From the NCBI GenBank assembly GCA_910584845.1, contig CAJUDH010000011.1, positions 1 through 64,000 on the forward strand: a stretch of DNA of 64,000 bases. Reading direction: 5' to 3'. Positions 59,422-64,000 of this stretch are shown piece after piece; position 1 is the stretch's first letter; every line of letters starts with the position of its first letter. The notes beneath the pieces are model-generated. The model saw nothing but the letters and a program-made list of their open reading frames with translations. It was not told the origin of the DNA and searched no databases. Source of the stretch: an uncultured Lachnospiraceae bacterium. Its GTDB lineage: Bacteria > Bacillota > Clostridia > Lachnospirales > Lachnospiraceae. The position numbers and the translations under genes are program-made.

Positions 59422-59437
59422 GCCGCAACTCCTTCCG

Positions 59438-60685
59438 TTACCGGTAATTTTCCAGAATCGACCGGCGCAGCAAATCCAGCGCTTTTACTACCGCCTGTTC
59501 CCGTACTTTTTCCCGGTTCCCTTTAAACTGATATTTCTCTACCGTGATTTTTTTCTTCATATAGGTGGCGATATATACCAGCCCCACGGGCTTTTCTTCC
59601 GTCGCCCCGTCCGGCCCCGCAATACCGGTGACCGCCACGCAAGCGTCGCAGTCCGCTGCAAATACGCCTCCGGCGGCCATTTCCCTGGCAGTCTGCCCAC
59701 TGACCGCCCCATATTTTTTCAGGGTGCTTTTGCTTACTTCCAGATACTTCCGTTTTGCTTTGTTTGAATATGTGATAAAGCCTTCCCGGAACACTTCCGA
59801 CGCCCCCGGCACATTGATAATCCGCCCCGCCAAAAGCCCTCCGGTACAGGATTCCGCAGTGGTTACCGTCAGCCCGTATTTCAGCAGCAGCTTTACCACT
59901 GCCATTTCCAAAGTCTCATCCTCCCGGACGGAATAGACAAAATCGCCAAAGCGGTTGCGGATTTCCTTCACTACGGGCTTTATGAGCCGTTTCGCCTCTT
60001 CCTCGTCGGCGGCCCGGGCCGTTATCCTCAAATGGACCTCTCCGGTCTTGGCATAAGTGGCTATGGTGGGGTTTGTCTGCCTGTCAATCACATCCAGCAG
60101 TTTGTCTTCCACCTGGCTCTCCCCCATACCACAGATTTTGACCATCTGGGAGCGGATCACGTCAGGCTGCAGTTTCTTTAAGTAGGGGGAAACCTGATTG
60201 AGAAACATAGGGCATAATTCTTTTGGCGGCCCCGGCAGCAGGATAACCCGCTTTCCGTCTTTTTCCATAATCAGGCCCGGGGCCGTCCCATTGTCATTAT
60301 CCAGCACAATGGCGCCCTCCGGGATCATGGCCTGTTTCCAGTTGTTGTCCGGGATCTCTTTAAAAATGCCGCCCTTTAAATATTCCTCGATCCGTTTCCG
60401 GGTGTGGGGGTCTTCCACCAGCTCCAGCCCCATAACTTTTGCACAAACCTCTTTGGTCAAATCATCCTCGGTGGGGCCCAGCCCCCCGCCTAAAATCACC
60501 ACGTCCGAGCGCCCAAGGGCCATACGCAGCACTTCCGCCAGACGGCCTTCATTGTCCCCGACTACAACCTGATGATAAACGGACAGGCCCAACAGCGCGC
60601 ACTGCTCCGCCAAAAACTGGGCATTGGTATTCACAATGTTCCCTAAAAGCAGTTCGGTCCCCACCGAAACCAACTCCACGATCAT
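59438..60685 (-). CDS. cinA: CinA-family competence/damage-inducible protein (NMN deamidase/ADP-ribose pyrophosphatase)
   Basis: A 415-residue two-domain protein. The N-terminal MoCF/COG1058 domain starts MIVELVSVGTELLLGNIVNT and has ILGGGLGPTEDDLTKEV and PGPPKELCPMF. The C-terminal PncC-type domain has TTAESCTGGLLAGRI (catalytic Ser), GFITYSNKAK and AVTGIAGPDGATEEKPVGLV. The ATG at 60685 follows GGAGGAACAT; the frame upstream of it is not needed. It follows pgsA in the operon, a common order in Firmicutes. Confidence 0.95.
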   Translation of the reverse strand: MIVELVSVGTELLLGNIVNTNAQFLAEQCALLGLSVYHQVVVGDNEGRLAEVLRMALGRSDVVILGGGLGPTEDDLTKEVCAKVMGLELVEDPHTRKRIEEYLKGGIFKEIPDNNWKQAMIPEGAIVLDNDNGTAPGLIMEKDGKRVILLPGPPKELCPMFLNQVSPYLKKLQPDVIRSQMVKICGMGESQVEDKLLDVIDRQTNPTIATYAKTGEVHLRITARAADEEEAKRLIKPVVKEIRNRFGDFVYSVREDETLEMAVVKLLLKYGLTVTTAESCTGGLLAGRIINVPGASEVFREGFITYSNKAKRKYLEVSKSTLKKYGAVSGQTAREMAAGGVFAADCDACVAVTGIAGPDGATEEKPVGLVYIATYMKKKITVEKYQFKGNREKVREQAVVKALDLLRRSILENYR

Positions 60686-60751
60686 ATGTTCCTCCATTCT
60701 GTACATAAGCCCCCCTATGGGCATCCATTCCACGGTTTGTCCCCATGCAGG

Positions 60752-61294
60752 TCACATCTGCCCATCTGTAAGTATCTTGTGGTTTTTTCCGATATAGTCA
60801 AACAGGGAAATCACGGTCAGGAGCAAAGCAATCCACGTGCAGGCCAAAGTCGCCACCCAAAGCACCGGAAGGTCCACAATCATAAGGATTACGGCAATCA
60901 TTTGAAACGTAGTTTTAAATTTCCCCCAATAGCTGGCGGCGATAACGATCCCCCGCTCGGCGGCTACCAGGCGGAAGCCACTGATAATAAATTCCCTGCT
61001 GACGATGATAATCGCCATCCAGGCAGGAAGCTGCCCTAACTCCACCAAACAGATCAACGCCGAACATACCAAAAGCTTATCTGCCAAGGGGTCCATAAAC
61101 TTCCCGAAATTGGTTACCATGTTGTATTTTCTGGCAATCTTGCCGTCCAGCAAATCCGTCAGGCTTGCCACAATGAAAACCGCGGCCGCCACATAACGGA
61201 GCATGGGCACCTTCCCTCCAAACAGCAGCAAAAACAATACAAAAAACGGAATCAGCACTACCCGCAATATCGTCAGTTTATTCGGCAGATTCAT
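60752..61294 (-). CDS. pgsA: CDP-diacylglycerol-glycerol-3-phosphate 3-phosphatidyltransferase
   Basis: A 180-residue membrane enzyme of phosphatidylglycerol synthesis with four to six helices. The CDP-alcohol phosphotransferase motif is intact: Asp47, Asp50, Gly51, Ala54, Arg55, Gly64, Asp68, Asp72 (DLLDGKIARKYN then GKFMDPLAD). GGGGGAGGTATATC precedes the ATG, which lies inside the 3' end of rimO (17-base overlap). Confidence 0.95.
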   Translation of the reverse strand: MNLPNKLTILRVVLIPFFVLFLLLFGGKVPMLRYVAAAVFIVASLTDLLDGKIARKYNMVTNFGKFMDPLADKLLVCSALICLVELGQLPAWMAIIIVSREFIISGFRLVAAERGIVIAASYWGKFKTTFQMIAVILMIVDLPVLWVATLACTWIALLLTVISLFDYIGKNHKILTDGQM

Positions 61295-62639
61295 GATATA
61301 CCTCCCCCATCAAATCATATTCTGTGGCGCCGGTCACCTTCACACGGACAAAATCCCCGGACAGGAAGGTTTCTTCACTGTTCACGAACAAATATCCGTC
61401 TACGTCGGGGGCGTCCATATAGGTCCTCGCCACATAAGCCGGTTCGTCCGCCACTTTGCCCTCAATCATCACATCCAGCACCCGGCCCACCATAGATTGG
61501 GATTTTTCAAAGGCTATCTCTTGCTGCAGCGCCATGACTTCGTCCCGCCGTGCCTCTTTGGCATCCTCAGGGACCGGATCCGGAAACGATGCCGCCGGGG
61601 TATCTTCCTCGGAAGAATAGGCAAAAACACCCAGACGCTCAAATTCCATTTCTTCCACAAAATCCAGCAGTTCTTCATGGTCTTTTTGGGTTTCTCCGGG
61701 AAAGCCGGAAATCATGGTAGTCCTTAGGGCGATGTCAGGGATCTCCCGCCTAAGTTTCTCCACGGTATGCCGGATGGATGCCTGGTTGGTCCGCCGCCCC
61801 ATCTGCCGCAAAATCCGGTCACTGGCATGCTGGATGGGAATATCCAGATAGTGGCATACTTTCTCTTCCTCTTTGATGGCGGCAATCAATTCATCCGTAA
61901 CCTCTTCCGGATAGCAGTACTGAAGCCGTATCCAATGAATCCCCGAAATAGCAGCCAATTGGCGCAGCAGGTCAGGAAGGGCCTTTTTCCCGTACAAATC
62001 CACGCCGTACAAGGTAGTTTCCTGGGCCACTAAAATCAATTCCCGCACCCCTTCCCCGGCCAGCTTGCGGGCTTCCTCCACCAGCTGCCCCATGGGTACG
62101 CTGCGGTAGCTGCCCCGCAGGCTCGGGATAATGCAATAAGTACAATGCTTGTCACACCCCTCGGCAATTTTCAAGAAAGCATAATGGCCGCCGGTAGTGA
62201 CGACGCGCCCTGCCTGCCCCCTTTTATCTTGGCCCGGGGAACATAATGGCTTGTTTAAATCCTGAAAGCAGGACACCTGGCCGCCGTCTTCCATGGCCTT
62301 GCGCAGCACGGCCCCAATCTCTTCGTAGGCGGAAGTGCCCACAATGCCGTCTACTTCCGGGATCTCTTCAAAAATCTCCTGCTGGTACCTCTGGGCCATG
62401 CAGCCGGTAACGATCAATACCCGGCAGCAGCCGTCCTCTTTTAGCTGCGCCATCTCCAATATGGTATTGACGCTCTCTTCTTTTGCGTCACCGATAAAAC
62501 AGCAGGTATTGATGATGACGGCCTCCGCCTCCTGCTCGTCGTCGGTAAAGCTGTGGCCTTCCCGGCGAAGCAGGCCCAGCATTTTTTCCGAATCTACCAG
62601 GTTTTTGTCGCAACCTAAAGAAATAAATAATATTTTCAT
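61278..62639 (-). CDS. rimO: Ribosomal protein S12 methylthiotransferase
   Basis: A 453-residue radical-SAM enzyme that modifies an Asp of ribosomal protein S12. The N-terminal MTTase domain holds Cys10, Cys46 and Cys80 for the auxiliary cluster. The radical-SAM motif CDKHCTYC (Cys162, Cys166, Cys169) follows, and a TRAM domain ends the protein (VARTYMDAPDVDGYLFVNSE). LRGSYRSVPMGQLVEEA separates it from MiaB-type relatives. The ATG at 62639 has only weak ribosome-binding sequence, so coupling with rpoZ upstream is likely. Confidence 0.95.
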   Translation of the reverse strand: MKILFISLGCDKNLVDSEKMLGLLRREGHSFTDDEQEAEAVIINTCCFIGDAKEESVNTILEMAQLKEDGCCRVLIVTGCMAQRYQQEIFEEIPEVDGIVGTSAYEEIGAVLRKAMEDGGQVSCFQDLNKPLCSPGQDKRGQAGRVVTTGGHYAFLKIAEGCDKHCTYCIIPSLRGSYRSVPMGQLVEEARKLAGEGVRELILVAQETTLYGVDLYGKKALPDLLRQLAAISGIHWIRLQYCYPEEVTDELIAAIKEEEKVCHYLDIPIQHASDRILRQMGRRTNQASIRHTVEKLRREIPDIALRTTMISGFPGETQKDHEELLDFVEEMEFERLGVFAYSSEEDTPAASFPDPVPEDAKEARRDEVMALQQEIAFEKSQSMVGRVLDVMIEGKVADEPAYVARTYMDAPDVDGYLFVNSEETFLSGDFVRVKVTGATEYDLMGEVYHESAE

Positions 62640-62690
62640 ACGAAAAGCCAAAAGCCATCTCCCGGATCACGCTTGAGACGGCCTCCTCCT

Positions 62691-62945
62691 TTAATCTTCA
62701 TTTTCCTCTTCTTCTGTATCATCACCGATAATTTTCACTTTGCCGTCATAGATTTCCTGAATCGCCTCAGACAAAGGCTTTTTCCCCGCATCCTCGCCCA
62801 TGGGCTTCGCCTCTTCAATCAATTGGCGGGCCCTCTTGGCAGACGCCAGCACAATGGAATAACGGCTCTGCACCACAGGATGCTCCCCCGGCTCCACTTC
62901 ACTGTTCACCACGTTAATTAAATCTGTATAAGATGGATGTAACAT
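62691..62945 (-). CDS. rpoZ: RNA polymerase omega subunit
   Basis: An 84-residue protein starting MLHPSYTDLINVVNSEVEPG, with SRYSIVLASAKRARQLIEEA, the omega core helices, and an acidic tail (DDTEEEENED). It helps assemble core polymerase. AGGAAAAGAGCATTT precedes the ATG. Position after gmk is standard. Confidence 0.93.
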   Translation of the reverse strand: MLHPSYTDLINVVNSEVEPGEHPVVQSRYSIVLASAKRARQLIEEAKPMGEDAGKKPLSEAIQEIYDGKVKIIGDDTEEEENED

Positions 62946-63031
62946 AAATGCTCTTTTCCTGCCTTTCCTTGTCTTATTTTCCGGATACCACGGGGACTAT
63001 GCCTATCCCCGGATCCGGGGCATATCGCCGT

Positions 63032-63661
63032 TCATTGCGCGATTCCTGACAGCCCCCGGGACATTTTTTCAATGAGCCCCCGGTTCAACCTGGCCTGCCG
63101 GTGTTGGGTTTGTATCAGGCTGTGCAATTCCTGGATGCAGGCGTTAAGCTGGCCGTTTACCAGGATATAATCATAGCGGTCCATAAACACGGCTTCCCCG
63201 GCCGCTGTCTTTAGGCGGCTGCGGATGGCTTCCTCTGTCTCCGTCCCCCTTCCCCTAAGCCTTTTCTCCAGCTCCGGGGCATCCGGCGGCGTCACAAACA
63301 CCAACAAAGCCTCAGGGAACCTCTCCTTTACCTTCAGCGCCCCCTGGACCTCAATCTCCAGGATCACATCTTTCCCCGCCCCCATCTGCTCCGCCACATA
63401 GCCTTTCGGGGTGCCATAATAGTTCCCTACATAGCTGGCATACTCAATCAGGGCGTCCCCGGCAATCATCTGTTCAAACCTTTCCTTTGACACAAAAAAA
63501 TACTCCCTGCCATGCTCCTCCCCCACCCGGGGGGCCCGGGTGGTAGCGGAAATCGACAGTGCGTACTGCTGCGGGTAGGCGTTGAGCAGCCCTTTAACCA
63601 AGGTGCCCTTCCCCGCCCCTGAAAAGCCGGATATTACAGCCAATACCCCCTTTTGATCCAT
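63032..63661 (-). CDS. gmk: Guanylate kinase
   Basis: A 209-residue enzyme that converts GMP or dGMP to the diphosphate. The P-loop is GFSGAGKGT (12-20), a variant of the usual GPSGxGKGT. GMP-binding marks include SISATTRAPRVGEEHGREYF and EYASYVGNYYGTP; DVILEIEVQGALKVKERFP and FVTPPD follow. GGAAGGGGCGGGAAT precedes the ATG. The Phe in place of Pro in the P-loop is seen in some relatives and is not expected to abolish activity. Confidence 0.96.
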   Translation of the reverse strand: MDQKGVLAVISGFSGAGKGTLVKGLLNAYPQQYALSISATTRAPRVGEEHGREYFFVSKERFEQMIAGDALIEYASYVGNYYGTPKGYVAEQMGAGKDVILEIEVQGALKVKERFPEALLVFVTPPDAPELEKRLRGRGTETEEAIRSRLKTAAGEAVFMDRYDYILVNGQLNACIQELHSLIQTQHRQARLNRGLIEKMSRGLSGIAQ

Positions 63662-63676
63662 ATTCCCGCCCCTTCC

Positions 63677-64000
63677 CTATTCAATATTCTGTATTTGTTC
63701 CCGTATCTTCTCAATCTCGGTCTTCAGGGCAATGGCCCGGTCGGAAATCTCCCTATCCCCTGATTTGCTAAGGATGGTGTTGGCCTCCCGGTTCATCTCC
63801 TGGGCGATGAAATCCAGCTTCCGGCCTACGCTGCCCCCTGCCTTTAGTTCCCGCCTGGTGGCGTCCATATGGCTGCGCAGCCGCACGGTCTCCTCATCCA
63901 CGCATATTTTGTCTGCATAGATGGCAGCCTCCATGGCAATCCTGCTTTCCTCTATGGCCGTGTTTTCCAAAAGCTCCTTTATTTTATCTTCCAGCTTGGC
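63677..64000 (-). CDS. YicC/YloC-family endoribonuclease, C-terminal part (cut by window end)
   Basis: The last 107 codons of a gene that begins outside the window. The visible sequence (RIAMEAAIYADKICVDEETV, RLRSHMDATRRELKAGGSVG, KLDFIAQEMNREANTILSKS, then IALKTEIEKIREQIQNIE) is the conserved C-terminal DUF1732 region of YicC proteins, which cleave RNA. It stops 15 bases before gmk, the usual order. Confidence 0.93.
   Translation of the reverse strand, partial: AKLEDKIKELLENTAIEESRIAMEAAIYADKICVDEETVRLRSHMDATRRELKAGGSVGRKLDFIAQEMNREANTILSKSGDREISDRAIALKTEIEKIREQIQNIE

Overview
The window reads as a chromosomal segment of an anaerobic, probably spore-forming member of the Firmicutes, most likely a Lachnospiraceae-type Clostridium with mid-range GC. 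The signs are an oxygen-independent nrdDG ribonucleotide reductase, a sporulation protein of the GerW/YtfJ family, a Firmicutes-type T-box leader, a CIRCE operator, LexA boxes of the Bacillus type, strong AGGAGG ribosome-binding sites, and the order yicC-gmk-rpoZ-rimO-pgsA-cinA. I found no rRNA, CRISPR array, complete IS element or complete prophage. One tRNA gene (Ala, anticodon GGC) is present.

Layout. 1-470: two truncated genes joined head to tail, the C-terminus of an ICE/phage-type replication protein abutting an internal piece of a sugar PTS EIIC. 463-2669: GH13 alpha-glucosidase with a shortened HAD phosphatase. 2849-4977: two unknown proteins and a YbaK-type deacylase. 5062-9219: potABCD polyamine importer. 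9314-12295: large hybrid histidine kinase. 12403-17648: nitroreductase, an EndoQ-like/UvrD helicase fusion, and cobyrinate diamide synthase. 17726-23870: c-di-GMP and hemerythrin signalling pair, a membrane protein, a repeat protein, and a GHKL/LytTR pair. 24481-25936: HrcA-type hsp20 and a monofunctional transglycosylase. 26172-32435: nrdG, nrdD and a heterodimeric ABC exporter in one direction. 33486-37249: a co-directional cluster of zinc-ribbon protein, luxS, sigma-like protein, phosphoesterase, PIN-like and Nudix genes. 37655-39606: a LexA-controlled small gene, tRNA-Ala and a LysR regulator. 39972-44704: nuclease/DinG-like helicase, HPr-like protein and a two-component system. 44869-48032: T-box-controlled ABC importer of the trpXYZ type. 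48071-52295: recG, fakA-like and asp23-like genes. 52639-55610: glnQPH amino-acid importer with a long terminator-rich leader. 55819-64000: rpmB, a small membrane protein, then gerW and a long housekeeping operon running from yicC (cut by the window end) to gerW.

Most genes lie on the minus strand and form overlapping or closely spaced operons. The observations most worth following are: the EndoQ-UvrD fusion with two clamp-binding-like motifs; an unknown 80-residue gene with two LexA boxes placed exactly on its promoter; a recurring TAGGAAAKTGCG hairpin element that directly follows an intrinsic terminator in three copies, with a looser related copy after a fourth; the broken junction at the left end; and a frameshift in a G7 tract of a zinc-ribbon membrane protein. 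Everything here was read by eye from the sequence. Family assignments rest on remembered motifs, not on a database search.
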